Assembly (NCBI RefSeq): GCF_902459465.1 | Contig: NC_047063.1 | Coordinates: forward strand, 13,205,343 to 13,269,342 | Length of the DNA stretch: 64,000 nt | Origin: Asterias rubens | Taxonomy: Eukaryota > Echinodermata > Asteroidea > Forcipulatida > Asteriidae | Direction: 5' to 3' | In this document: positions 51,301-57,509 of the stretch, one piece after another | How positions within the stretch are numbered: position 1 is the stretch's first letter | Layout: every line of letters starts with the position of its first letter | Program-made: the position numbers and the translations under genes | The notes under the pieces: model-generated | Told to the model about the DNA's origin: nothing | The model's database searches: none | What the model saw: only the letters and a program-made list of their open reading frames with translations

Positions 51301-53622
51301 GCACTGAACAAATAAAAATGGTGTTTAAAAGTTTTCAAACGACCATGAGATCTCAACCCATTGTCCGAACCTGTCAGCCTAGGTCAGTAAGTATCAAAGG
51401 ATATGAGCTGGTCGTGTCAGCTCAAGCTTTATTGCAGTACTAACAAGTCCTTTATTGATAGGCAGGTGGCAATTATTTAATCTAGACAGCCAATGGGGGA
51501 AATACCTGGGACAATTGTAACTAAATCCTTAAGAAAACGAACATTGGAACTGTCAAACCACACTTTACCTTGTTTACTTGAGAGTTGTTTACTTGTTTTT
51601 ATTTGGCTGTTTGTAAGTGGAGGGAAGGTCATGTTTAAGAAGGTTCTCTTTAGTTCATACAATGGGCAGTGCTAAGTATTTATAATTAAAACTAGACATC
51701 TAGTGTGTTTGTCCTTTGGATGGACGAACACAACGCTGAACATTCTGTTTTCGTTTAACAGTGTTTACATACGTGATACAACCTCTGAATTTGACCACAA
51801 GTTTGAGACAGTAGAACGTGACCCTAATTCTCTTCATTAGTTTATCGTTCATCCTGTAATATTTTTCACTGAAATTTATTTATTGAAGGTATCAGTCAGC
51901 ATAAATGGAACCAAATTTAGTGACAACACCAATGTTTGAAACCATCGGCACACAGGTAACTAATGTTTAGACACAGAACTTTGATTTAGTGTCACTATCA
52001 TACATTATGTCAGACAACTAAACCATAGCGAGCAGTCATGCAACTAGGCATTGACTATTTACTTTTCATACATCCATCAGTCAGGAAATTTAACTTTTTT
52101 GTATTGTGTACGCAACAAGTGGAATAAAAGTTGTCTTAATGAAATGCCTTCTAATGAAAACCCTGAAAATTCATAGAGTTTCATCTTTTGGTGTTGTAGA
52201 TTAACACACTGATAGAGGGCGCTGGCAGGTGGTCAGCGTGCTGACACCCTAGAGTAACAGAGAAGTTGAGGACACATAACAATGAACAATTTTGTGTGAA
52301 TATAGCACACAATGCCACATCCACAGGTCTAACTGTGAAGAGAGAAATAAATGTTAGGTTGAGCAAAACCGTTTTTTCGTGTGATCATATTTGATGCTGT
52401 ACAAAGAAATTGAAGCTCAGTGCGGCAATCTCTGACACATTGCAGCAATGTAATTGTGCAGTACAGCAAGCTAGTCCTGGTGTTAAATTTGACACTATAG
52501 GCCTATTGTTAGTAATCGTTAGGCTAACTACAGTGTACTACATATTGTGCTTTGATTAGTTAATGTATCATGTACAGTGCATAATATACGCAAGTATACA
52601 AAGTGTGGACTTGGAGGAAAAAAGGGCCACAATCCACATAATAAAGGAACTTTAAACAATGTGAACTGACTTACACACATCCACACATTGTTTTTTAAAG
52701 TGATGAAGAATAGGATAGATTTTCCTTTAAAAGTGTACAGAATAAAGGAATGCCCACAGTCCACACTATACATGTACATGTAGTGACTGAAACACAGAAC
52801 TCGGTGTGTTTGTGTGTCTATAATATAAAAAAAGTGCACTTCTGAGTTTGTTTAGCTTTTCTTTATTTACTTTTCTGTTGTTGAAGACTTTTTGAAAAAT
52901 GTGTGTGAATTATGTGTAAGTTTCGTGGCAGAGCAGTTCAGTGCACTGGACTCGACTTCAGTTCAAGTGTTGTCAGAGCTTAGGTTTCGGTTCCCAGTCA
53001 TCAGGCCATCACACTTTCAATCGCTTCATCCATCGGATCAAGTAAAGTAACAAACATGTCAAAAGCTATTATTTATATTAAAGTGAAACAGCAAATATTA
53101 AATGACATTCGTTAAAATTATAATTTTTTAATATACAATCGACAAAACCAATACTTTGTCCTACCTGTGTGATTCCCCTTTAAAGTTTCAAATGTACTTT
53201 ATATAATTTCTAAATATTTAGGCTAACTCAGTTGAGAAAAAAACCTGTCAAGTGTCACTGTCAGACTGAAATATGTATCCTGCTGATCCGGACAACACAC
53301 TTTTTCATGCATCAACATGCATTCAATTTATATTTCTAACTCACTCAAATGAGATATTCCTTTTGTAACAATGAAAAAGTGGTGGTAGGACACGGACATT
53401 TTCCCCCTCAGTTCGACACCCCCCCCCCCCCCCCCATACACTAGTAATGTGTATTCTACATTTGACTACTAAGAAACACAACACAAGTAACCAACAAGTC
53501 TAAACCCCTCTCCCAGCACTCACCATAAACTCCTTCATAAATCCGTCCTCCCCACTCTCGGCCAGCATACGTAGATGTTCTTCATGTTGTAGAAAGGCTT
53601 TCAAATGTTCTCGCTGTGACAT
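12248..53622 (-). CDS. PTPN12: PTP-PEST family protein tyrosine phosphatase (PTPN12/18/22 ortholog), 19 exons, 1030 aa
   Basis: A cytosolic non-receptor tyrosine phosphatase. Vertebrate members dephosphorylate p130Cas, paxillin-associated and WASP/PSTPIP partners and regulate adhesion and immune signalling. Nineteen GT/AG exons join in frame to 1030 residues (human PTPN12 has 780). The catalytic domain spans about 1-315: KNRYKDILP at 61-69, DYINANYI near 87-94, WPD loop W197-P198-D199, [10 protein letters not shown] with nucleophile Cys231 and Arg237, and Q-loop Gln278 in VQTRDQYE. These numbers equal those of human PTPN12, so no insertion separates the domains. The tail (320-1030) is rich in Pro, Ser, Glu and Thr, with SH3-type PPKPP motifs, and ends in a motif like the family's C-terminal homology sequence ([17 protein letters not shown]). 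A pre-duplication ortholog of PTPN12, 18 and 22 is equally possible; the symbol is for the family. Confidence 0.95.
12512..12580 (-). CDS. PTPN12: PTP-PEST exon 18
   Basis: The split Lys is followed by [20 protein letters not shown] and DI. Acceptor TTGTTGCAG, donor A|GTAAGT. The phase-1 joins on both sides give the only coherent frame. Confidence 0.82.
12740..12863 (-). CDS. PTPN12: PTP-PEST exon 17
   Basis: 41 codons plus [21 protein letters not shown] then [20 protein letters not shown] and I. Ser/Pro-rich. Acceptor ATCCAG, donor A|GTAAGC. Confidence 0.82.
12864..13949 (-). other. PTPN12: PTP-PEST intron 16 with truncated family A element
   Basis: TTAA at 12993-12996 precedes AGGCACTGGACACTATTGTT (element 12997 to about 13165). 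It keeps the GACTTCAGGCATGAAGCC palindrome but lacks its far end. The rest of the intron shows only unremarkable AT-rich DNA. Confidence 0.65.
13950..14049 (-). CDS. PTPN12: PTP-PEST exon 16
   Basis: The split Arg is followed by [20 protein letters not shown] then [13 protein letters not shown]. Amphipathic and basic, perhaps a short helix. Acceptor CCACACAG, donor AAG|GTAATT. Confidence 0.8.
14050..16223 (-). other. PTPN12: PTP-PEST intron 15
   Basis: About 2.2 kb of AT-rich sequence with an A-rich purine run near 14710-14760. I recognise no gene, RNA or well-bounded repeat in it. Confidence 0.6.
16224..16263 (-). CDS. PTPN12: PTP-PEST exon 15 (40-bp micro-exon)
   Basis: Between TTATCAG and AG|GTGAGC, 40 bases keep the frame: split Gly, [12 protein letters not shown], split Arg. 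Its size and the good splice sites suggest a genuine, possibly alternatively spliced exon. Skipping it would shift the frame (40 is not a multiple of 3). Confidence 0.7.
16988..17140 (-). CDS. PTPN12: PTP-PEST exon 14
   Basis: The split Gly is followed by [20 protein letters not shown], then [20 protein letters not shown] and [10 protein letters not shown]. Acidic and Ser/Pro-rich, PEST-like. Acceptor AAACAG, donor G|GTAGTT. Confidence 0.82.
17904..19304 (-). CDS. PTPN12: PTP-PEST exon 13, giant tail exon (466 codons)
   Basis: An uninterrupted 1401-bp frame encodes the disordered tail (residues 372-837). Composition is rich in P, S, K, T, Q and E. Visible short motifs are: proline-rich [15 protein letters not shown] and [15 protein letters not shown], the latter close to the PPKPPRT motif through which PTP-PEST binds SH3 domains; and tyrosines in YANV (406, GRB2-SH2 type YxN), YEEV (about 642), EYSYATQ, DYSYACG and AYEVIEV (about 805). 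The exon is bounded by TTTCTAG and G|GTAAGG. Open frame beyond 17904 is intronic read-through. Confidence 0.92.
19305..20669 (-). other. PTPN12: PTP-PEST intron 12
   Basis: About 1.4 kb with long A- and T-rich runs near 19860-19910 and 20525-20630, and a TTTCATTTCATTTC run near 19852. No gene seen. Confidence 0.6.
20670..20757 (-). CDS. PTPN12: PTP-PEST exon 12
   Basis: 29 codons plus [21 protein letters not shown] then YVNHSIAGK. Very hydrophilic and basic/acidic. Acceptor TTGCAG, donor G|GTATTG. Support is frame continuity into the large exon 13. Confidence 0.8.
20792..21189 (+). mobile_element. TTAA-flanked family A element with internal 31-bp duplication
   Basis: Runs from AGACACTGGCCACTAATGGT to ACCAATAGTGTCCACTGCCT between TTAA sites. 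GCTTGTTGCCCAGAAAGTTT plus TTATGCTAACA occurs twice in tandem around 21092-21154. Lies in phosphatase intron 11, beside exon 12. Confidence 0.83.
22045..22110 (-). CDS. PTPN12: PTP-PEST exon 11
   Basis: 22 codons of Pro-rich linker: [20 protein letters not shown] plus CK. Phase 0 to 0, donor AAA|GTAAGA. There is no close human counterpart, so the support is splice sites and frame continuity. Confidence 0.82.
22634..22750 (-). CDS. PTPN12: PTP-PEST exon 10 (end of catalytic domain)
   Basis: 39 codons starting [20 protein letters not shown], the last catalytic helix, then [17 protein letters not shown]. Donor GAG|GTAAAA. Confidence 0.95.
23612..23689 (-). CDS. PTPN12: PTP-PEST exon 9 (Q-loop)
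   Basis: 26 codons: [20 protein letters not shown] then AIVQTR. Gln278 positions the hydrolytic water. Donor AGG|GTAAGA. Confidence 0.95.
24109..24480 (+). mobile_element. TTAA-flanked family A element
   Basis: Begins AGACAGTGGACACTATTGGT; central arms GATTTCGAGACCCCAAGTTC / GAGGTCTCGAAATCAAATTC. The right end has lost a few bases (ACCAATAGTGGCCT) before TTAA. Lies in phosphatase intron 8. Confidence 0.83.
25359..25425 (-). CDS. PTPN12: PTP-PEST exon 8 (P-loop)
   Basis: One base completes Ser232, then [20 protein letters not shown] and AG. Arg237 binds the phosphate. Donor GGG|GTAAGC. Confidence 0.96.
26438..26600 (+). mobile_element. Family C element, truncated
   Basis: After TTAA: AGGAACATTAGCCTACAAAATT, then GCAGTGTAATCCACCATG, ACTGACAAACCTGTAGAAGT and CCGATAACAAATTTTGCAT. 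These landmarks are shared with 47756-48123 and 55807-56000. Confidence 0.7.
27722..27864 (-). CDS. PTPN12: PTP-PEST exon 7 (WPD loop)
   Basis: 47 codons plus AG. Carries [15 protein letters not shown] with general acid Asp199, and ends VVMHC with nucleophile Cys231 as the last full codon; the HCS serine is split across the intron. Confidence 0.96.
28072..28362 (-). mobile_element. Family A element, truncated, reverse orientation
   Basis: Contains GGTAACGAGTAATGGGGAGAGG, AACGGCTCCCTCTGAAGTGA and the end ACCAATAGTGTCCAGTGTCT followed by TTAA. The other terminus is missing. Confidence 0.8.
28581..28946 (+). mobile_element. TTAA-flanked hairpin element, family B, first copy
   Basis: Ends AGCCATTGGACACTTTCGGTA and TACCGAAAGTGTCCAATGGCT are inverted and bordered by TTAA. 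The inner sequence includes GGAGTCGGGAGAAAATAACGGG, TTTCGCCGTGTCATGACATG and ATAAATCCGTAATTCTC. Confidence 0.87.
29045..29422 (-). mobile_element. TTAA-flanked hairpin element, family B, second copy (inverted)
   Basis: Carries the landmarks of the copy at 28581-28946 in opposite orientation and ends TACCGAAAGTGTCCAATGGCT before TTAA. The two copies stand 98 bp apart in phosphatase intron 6 and could pair in the transcript. Confidence 0.87.
30259..30610 (+). mobile_element. Family A element flanked by TTAG
   Basis: Begins AAGCACTGGACTTGTTTGGTA and ends ACCAAACGTGTCCAGTGCCTT. TTAG, not TTAA, lies on both sides, suggesting a true 4-bp target duplication of the TTAN type. Confidence 0.78.
30664..30726 (-). 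CDS. PTPN12: PTP-PEST exon 6
   Basis: 21 codons [20 protein letters not shown] plus V, corresponding to the human segment around DYFIRTLLL. Donor GTATGT. Confidence 0.92.
31397..31465 (-). CDS. PTPN12: PTP-PEST exon 5
   Basis: 23 codons [19 protein letters not shown] then TVTL; KCEKYW is the conserved PTP K-C-x-x-Y-W motif. Donor CTG|GTAAGT. Confidence 0.94.
32522..32745. mobile_element. Hairpin MITE, GGGCCCAATTTCAT family, diverged
   Basis: GGCCCAGTTTTATGGCTCTGCTTAC at the left pairs with GGTAAGCAGCCATTAAATTAGACCC at the right. Confidence 0.6.
33091..33818. repeat. Alternating GGGATC-GTTGGCGC motifs in palindrome arm 1
   Basis: Plus-oriented copies start at 33091, 33258, 33425 (partial), 33624 and 33802. 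Reverse copies (GCGCC..GATCCCA) start near 33176, 33341 (only GCGCGCCAA), 33545 and 33720. Orientation alternates strictly and most steps are 79-85 bp. The mirror set lies in arm 2. Confidence 0.8.
34078..34453. repeat. Nested inverted module at the palindrome centre (four copies)
   Basis: A roughly 55-bp module running from AGAGCCAACTTC to AAGGGCTCTAT occurs at 34078-34130 (+), 34192-34247 (-), 34285-34336 (+) and 34398-34453 (-). The core can therefore fold in more than one way: two small hairpins or one long one. Confidence 0.85.
35936..36070 (-). CDS. PTPN12: PTP-PEST exon 4
   Basis: 45 codons, phase 0 at both ends. Contains [19 protein letters not shown] and [13 protein letters not shown], core PTP motifs. 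The donor GTACAT is a weak consensus. Confidence 0.95.
36486..36800. mobile_element. Hairpin element with long inner arms (family E)
   Basis: GGTGCTGTAGTTTTGTGAGA.. near 36590-36630 pairs with ..TCTCAAAAACTACAGCACC near 36665-36700. Outer parts also pair (ACAGATTTGACATAAAACTC / AAGTTTAATGTAAATCTGTG). Exact ends are uncertain. Confidence 0.7.
37393..37428 (+). repeat. Long G homopolymer run
   Basis: About 22 consecutive G after GGGGGATG. Its length in the assembly is unreliable. Confidence 0.8.
37451..37816 (+). mobile_element. Family A element, diverged left end
   Basis: Carries AACCTGTGAAAATTTTGGCTC, GTTGCAAGAGAATAATGAAAG and AATTACCAGTAGTGTCCAGTG, with a decayed left terminus. Confidence 0.7.
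38103..38471 (-). mobile_element. Family A element, reverse orientation, with internal duplication
   Basis: From AAGGCTTTGGACACTATTGG to ACCAATAGTATTCAGTGTCT before TTAA. TTTAGAATTTGAGGTCTCAAA is present twice at about 38252-38295. Confidence 0.8.
39408..39430 (+). repeat. GT dinucleotide microsatellite
   Basis: About 11 consecutive GT units. CA runs also occur at 38797-38808 and 38951-38962. Confidence 0.85.
40277..40770 (+). repeat. CTCAAAGACAAA minisatellite (about 12-bp unit)
   Basis: Some 40 imperfect copies of CTCAAAGACAAA with variants such as CTCCTAGTC and CTCAAGACAAA. Because the unit is 12 bp, a 168-codon Lys/Thr/Gln/Ser-rich frame stays open across it by chance. I do not call it a gene. 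Confidence 0.9.
41001..41110 (+). repeat. Dispersed repeat, copy 1 (GATTGGGTATAGA..GAGCAAGCT)
   Basis: Matches 43804-43912 in the same orientation: GATTGGGTATAGA, GCGCCAGCA, GCTGACCTCTGTC, ACGGAGCAAGCT, AATCCAAG. Both follow a T-rich run. Confidence 0.75.
41255..41332 (-). mobile_element. tRNA-Leu-derived fragment
   Basis: On the - strand: GCGGAGCGGTTAAAAGCACC, ACTCTGGTGTTTCT and GTGGGTTCGAGTCGGAC. This is the same tRNA-related body as at 2581-2662, without its SINE tail. Confidence 0.6.
43804..43912 (+). repeat. Dispersed repeat, copy 2
   Basis: Second copy of the block at 41001-41110, about 2.8 kb away in the same intron, preceded by T- and G-runs. Confidence 0.75.
43972..44048 (-). CDS. 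PTPN12: PTP-PEST exon 3
   Basis: The split Phe codon completes ILPF, followed by [20 protein letters not shown] and ANYIT. SDYINAN is a PTP-family core motif. Donor ACG|GTAAAC. Confidence 0.95.
44654..44762 (-). CDS. PTPN12: PTP-PEST exon 2
   Basis: 36 codons plus one base: [13 protein letters not shown] through [12 protein letters not shown], including the phosphotyrosine-recognition loop KNRY. Donor T|GTAAGT. Confidence 0.95.
45239..45760. mobile_element. TIR element with CCGGTGTGGCGGTCTCA ends
   Basis: The left end (GTGTGGCGGTCTCA, GTGCTAAAAGATCCGGAT) and right end (ATCCGGGTGAC.. in reverse: CCGGATCTTTCAGCAC, TGAGACCGCGACAC) are inverted. The interior includes an open frame starting ATGGCGGCTTCCACAAGTAA at 45392 (about 70 codons: [20 protein letters not shown] and on) that I cannot assign. 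It may be a captured fragment or chance. Confidence 0.6.
46300..46460 (+). repeat. Dispersed GGGCACCCAA/GGAGGCAATCGCC repeat
   Basis: Same blocks as at 2670-2812 and 39500-39640, ending GTTGCCTCCGTAAGG-TTCAGGC. Confidence 0.6.
47440..47545. repeat. GTCCTAACTTAGGAC palindrome repeat
   Basis: ACTAGTCCTAACTTAGGACT in tandem, then GGCTAGTCCTAAGTTAGGAC. The preceding GGGGTCAATTTCACAAAGAG marks it as a CAATTTCACAAAG-type dispersed repeat, with relatives near 26355-26435 and 32010-32150. Confidence 0.6.
47756..48123. mobile_element. TTAA-flanked hairpin element, family C, full length
   Basis: Ends AGGAACATTACTTACAGAATTGGTTTT and AACCAATTCTGTAACTTTCCT are inverted; TTAA stands on both sides. Confidence 0.82.
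50036..50280. mobile_element. Perfect-ended hairpin MITE, GGGCCCAATTTCAT family
   Basis: 31-bp identical terminal inverted repeats (CTGGGCCCAATTTCATAGAG continuing CTGCTAAGCAC). The arms continue with GATTACCAACCAAATTTC / GAAATTTGGTTGGTAATC. This is the best preserved member here and probably the youngest. Confidence 0.9.
50634..50929 (+). mobile_element. TTAA-flanked family A element, internally deleted
   Basis: AGGCACTGGACGCACTTGGT to ACTAATAGAGTCCAGTGCCT between TTAA sites. It lacks the central palindrome after CACCCTTG. Confidence 0.82.
53418..53437 (+). repeat. C homopolymer run
   Basis: About 17 consecutive C, just downstream (in transcript sense) of phosphatase exon 1. Length is uncertain. 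Confidence 0.75.
53524..53622 (-). CDS. PTPN12: PTP-PEST exon 1 (start codon)
   Basis: ATG at 53622-53620; 33 codons beginning [16 protein letters not shown] and including [10 protein letters not shown], like the human GEDNFARDFM. Donor ATG|GTGAGT; ends in phase 0. Confidence 0.92.
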
Positions 53623-54539
53623 TTTGGACAACAATCATGTCACAAAGTAACCGAAGTACTGCTGGGTGTAATAAGTTGACTCATATCATGTGAAACTATT
53701 TGGTGATAAATGATTCGCCAACCAGGAAATGAAATTGACCACAACTTTACGGTGTAAAGTGGTGCATTCTTTTGTGACGAGCGCATTTTTAGAATTGCCC
53801 AATCTGTATTGCGCTTTTCAGTTTGTAGAATATAAAGCAAGCAGCAAAATCCGCAGACTGAGCAAACCCCTAATAATGCGCTCATCTTGTAGTACGTGTG
53901 TGTATCGTGTAAACTTTTTTTTAAAGTACGCCCTCAATAATCTCGTAAAACGAGAGAGGGCGGTATTTTAGTTTAATGGTCTGAAGTTTGTGAGCTTTTT
54001 TTATGGTAGGGACTCCTAATAAAAGTGGGAGTAAACGTAACGGTCCCCTTATATATTACAAACATTTTCAAATTAATTTTGTTAAACTCTCACAGCTTTT
54101 TTGACAGTTACCGTAAGGGGAATTAATCATTCATTTTAGCCTTAGGCTTTGTTCATCCATCCAGTGTAAAATGATATAGCCCGGCCTCTCCCCTCATGCC
54201 ATATATCATGGAGCAATGCTCCATGCATTAATATGCCCTGATGATGTCATCTCTCCATCTTTATCTCTATTTTTTGTTCACTGTGTCCCTGGTTGCCAAT
54301 CCTTTTATCTTGTTGTCAATTAAATTATTTATCGGGCTTTTGTCGATTTTATTCCACAAGAGGGCGCTATTTCAGGCAATCCCAAAAATACCTCCAACAG
54401 ACTAAAAAGCCACCACCAGACTGGAAACCAGTCTAACTGTTACACAACATCAACAACACACACGGACAGCAGCAACATTGTTGTTACACAACGTGTGTAT
54501 TTTTAACGAAAAACTTACATCAATTACCAGTAAAAAACA
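53623..54539. promoter_or_regulatory. Divergent promoter region of PTP-PEST and the DCC-family gene
   Basis: The phosphatase start codon (53622, -) and the DCC-family start codon (54540, +) point away from each other across 917 bp that holds no repeat of the recognised families. Both promoters and 5' UTRs must lie here unless upstream non-coding exons exist. I see no convincing TATA box for either gene. AGAGGGCG occurs at 53955-53962 and 54360-54367; its meaning is unknown. Confidence 0.6.
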
Positions 54540-54683
54540 ATGGCTGCGAAAGCGATAATCGGTTCTACGAGTAGATTTGTATCCAAAGTAAATAATACAG
54601 TTCTACCTACGAACAGAACGTCTTTGGCTGGGTGCTTCTACAGTGCAGTTTCAACAGAAAATAAAATTGACAAGAAATATAAG
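54540..54683 (+). CDS. DCC-family gene exon 1
   Basis: 48 codons from MAAKAIIGSTSRFVSKVNNT to ENKIDKKYK: the likely mitochondrial targeting region. Donor AAG|GTATGA. Confidence 0.88.
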
Positions 54684-56987
54684 GTATGAAATGAATGTCA
54701 CAAAAATATTTGTCACAATTGTTGTAATTTTTGACAAAATTAGTAATTAACAATATTAAATTGAAAAACAAAATAAGGTAACATGATTGACACTTAATCA
54801 TGACTACTTCTCATTCTAATTAATGGGGCCAATTAATGGTCACAGACCCATCACGGCCACAGCCACACTTATTAAAGCCGGCTCAAGTTTACCCCCCTTT
54901 AACAACTTAGGGGGGGGGGGCAAACTAAGAGATGGGAAATTCAATTACAATATTGAATAAACTCTGGATTTCCCGTTTCCTTACTGCACAAGATCTAATG
55001 ATTGAACCATTGAGGGGATCTGTCTAATTGTTTTCAGACCAATTTTTCGAAAAACTCTAGCAGCCCAAGTAGCTCAAATAGTTTTACTAAATCAAACCTC
55101 TAGCTCTACCACTCTTACAGATGTATGATTAGTAGGTTCGTTCCGATTTTGTCTCCACGATGGAGACAGTCACGCTATTAGTTCTAGTAACCCTCCATCC
55201 TCCCGACAATTGCAAATGGGAGAATAAAGGGTTATATTTTTTGCATAAACCAACTTGAGGAAGTTTCCACCTTGACTACTTCTAGAAACTATAACTATAG
55301 GCCTAAAGGCTCCCCCGTGAGCTCACTGGGGAGCCTTAATAGTTCCTAGTTGTGTTATTGTAACGGCGTTGGCAGGAGGGTTACGTTATCGCAACTACAT
55401 AGTTTCTAGAAGTACACCATGACCATCCTTATACCATTGTACTATAGCATAAAGATGTTCAAATCTGTGTTCATTTTTTAAATATTATGAAATGTCAATC
55501 CTATTCACTACTGTATTTTTTGTATTTTTACTGAAATTCAGGTTTTGTATGATGGCGACTGTCCACTCTGTATGCAAGAAATGAAAGTGGTGAAGTACCT
55601 GAACGACAAGAGGCAAACCCTAGACCTTGTAAACATTGCGTCTCCAGACTACAAACCGGAGGACAATAACGATATCTCATACGAGACGGCTATGGATGTT
55701 ATGCATGTCATTGGGCCTGATAAACAGGTAAGTTTGTAGGCCTACCTTTGATAGCTCAATTTGTAATGTTGTCCCTTAACAGTTATCTGCTGGCCGTATG
55801 TCAGTTGAAGGAACGTTACAGAATTAGTTTTGCTAGCAAAAAGGTTGCTGGCAGTGTAAGCACTTTATGTAATCCACCATATATATCATAAACTGACAAA
55901 CCTGTAGAAGTTCGAGATCAATCAGCCATCTGAAAAACAGGTTACAAATTTTGCATTGCATTGATGCCAAAACAAAAATGAATAAATCACTGGCCAATCA
56001 CTTCACAACTTTTAGGTGTAGAGACGAACCCAGGGTTGTAAATTGGGACACACTCAAGTCTCTTTGGATGTGATACCCACCCCACTAGGGCATAAAACTG
56101 TGAGCTATTGTAAGGAAAATCAACAGTTTTGATGTCCTTTGAGGTCTTTAAAACTTCAAAACAGTTTGGATGTCTTTAAAACTAGCCCAGGTTAGGATGC
56201 AATTTCACCCTGACCACAATCACTCGTCTCCCCATAGAGAAGTCATTGTACTCAATTGGGAAACCCTTGGGTGAAAATTAAGAATGCCAGTTTGAATTGG
56301 GCTGACTGAGCTGTTGTAAACCACACTCTCTCGTTAAGATATCAGTGCTCTCTGATTGCAACCTTTTCTCCCAGTTGGGAATCCCAATTGAGAACCATTG
56401 ATATACTTTGGAAACCTCTATGGTGACCCATCTGTGTTGTTTTCCCTCTGTTCTTTCATTAAAGATATCTTTAGCACTCGCTTTGGAAAACCCCTGGGTG
56501 AAACAGTTGTATAAGTTTACATTGCAGCGATAACGATCACGAATCAAAGAGAACGCATTCTATTGGTTGAATTGCTTCGCGCAGAATATGCGCACACTTG
56601 TTCCAACCATCGTGGCCCTGTATTGTTAATGTTCTCGTTTACATTCTCGTTATCGAGGCCTGTGTCATCAGGCCTTTTAAGACTTAAAAGTCTTAGTTTA
56701 ACCCAAACTTATTTTAACCAGTCAGCCTCCAGATTATTACCAGTTTATTTTAAATGTTATCTTATTTTTAGGTTTACACCAAGGTAGATGCTGTACATGA
56801 GTTGTATTCAGCCCTTGGAGCGAGGTGGATGGTTGCCTACATGAAGTGGCCCATTCTCTCCACACTCTTTGACAAGTCATACATGGCGTTTGCTCGGAAC
56901 CGCCTTCGATGGACGACGGGGTGGCGTAGTGAGTGCGAGGATAACAAATGCCAGACACCCCCTAAAACCGCTGCCAAAGACCACTGA
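54540..56987 (+). CDS. DCC-family (DUF393) thiol-disulfide oxidoreductase-like protein, 3 exons, 181 aa
   Basis: Exons 54540-54683, 55542-55727 and 56772-56987 join in frame with GT/AG borders to 181 residues. The family is named for the DxxCxxC-like motif, seen here as YDGDCPLC (residues 51-58) near the start of the domain. It is thought to have a thioredoxin-like role, but most animal members are uncharacterised (often labelled At5g50100-like). Residues 1-39 contain Arg, Lys, Ser and Thr but no Asp or Glu, as in a mitochondrial presequence. The domain continues with LDLVNIASPDY, AMDVMHVIGPDKQVYTKVDA, a mostly hydrophobic helix (ARWMVAYMKWPILSTLF) and FARNRLRWTTGWRSEC. A C-terminal CEDNKC pair could be a second redox or metal site. 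Assignment is firm; biochemical role is inferred. Confidence 0.9.
55542..55727 (+). CDS. DCC-family gene exon 2 (CxxC motif)
   Basis: 62 codons starting VLYDGDCPLCMQEMKVVKYL; acceptor AAATTCAG, donor CAG|GTAAGT; phase 0 at both ends. Confidence 0.93.
55807..56000 (+). mobile_element. Family C element, truncated, in DCC-family intron 2
   Basis: AGGAACGTTACAGAATTAGTT, GCAGTGTAAGCACTTTATGTAATCCACC, ACTGACAAACCTGTAGAAGT: the landmarks of 47756-48123. The right end is lost. Confidence 0.7.
56518..56681. mobile_element. Diverged GATAACGAGAACG MITE
   Basis: GCGATAACGATCACGAA at the left and TTCTCGTTATCGAGGCCTGT at the right resemble the ends of the element at 5631-5811; TTGGTTGAATTGC is shared in the core. 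Lies in intron 2 of the DCC-family gene, 90 bp before exon 3. Confidence 0.6.
56772..56987 (+). CDS. DCC-family gene exon 3 and stop
   Basis: 71 codons from VYTKVDAVHELYSALGARWM to TPPKTAAKDH, TGA at 56985-56987; acceptor TTTTTAG. Confidence 0.92.
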   Translation, partial: VYTKVDAVHELYSALGARWMVAYMKWPILSTLFDKSYMAFARNRLRWTTGWRSECEDNKCQTPPKTAAKDH

Positions 56988-57132
56988 TGGAGATTGTCAT
57001 AATTAACATTAGAGTCTTCCTGTTAATAATGGCCCAACTGGGACCGACAAATCGACCAGCTGGACGCCAAGACTTTGTTTGATTTCAAGAACCTCACAGA
57101 GTTTAATCGTAACTATAATTTGGCTGGATTAA

Positions 57133-57509
57133 AGGCACTGGGCACTATTGGTATTTGGTAATTATTCAAAACAGTCAAAATAATTGTTGGCATAGAATCT
57201 GAAGGCGGTTGGTAATGAGCAATGGAGAGCTGTTAATAGTATAGAACATTGTGATAAACGGCTCCCTCTGAAGTCATGGAGTTTTTGAGAAAGAGGTAAT
57301 TATCACTCATATAATGAAAGACTTGAGGCCGGAAGCCTTTTTTAGGCATGTGAAAGCACACAAATTTGTGCAACAAGGGTGTTTTTCCTTTAATTGCAAA
57401 TTCAATGACCAATCGAGTCAAAACTTTCACAGATTTATTAGTTTATGCATGTTGGGATACACTAGTGAGAATACCGGTCTTTGACAATGACCAAAGGTGT
57501 CCAGTGCCT
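57133..57509 (-). mobile_element. TTAA-flanked family A element behind the DCC-family stop codon
   Basis: AGGCACTGGGCACTATTGGT to ACCAAAGGTGTCCAGTGCCT between TTAA sites. The left flank ATTAAA (57128-57133) is also the first poly(A)-signal variant after the stop codon; the next AATAAA is at 57834-57839. Confidence 0.8.

Larger units (their letters stand above)
44763..53523 (-). other. PTPN12: PTP-PEST intron 1 (8.8 kb)
   Basis: The longest intron. It holds a 45.2-45.8 kb TIR element, a family C element at 47756-48123, the perfect hairpin at 50036-50280, a family A element at 50634-50929 and a poly-C run near 53418. No other gene is recognised, apart from an isolated ATG frame at 45392-45601 described under the TIR element. 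Confidence 0.7.
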
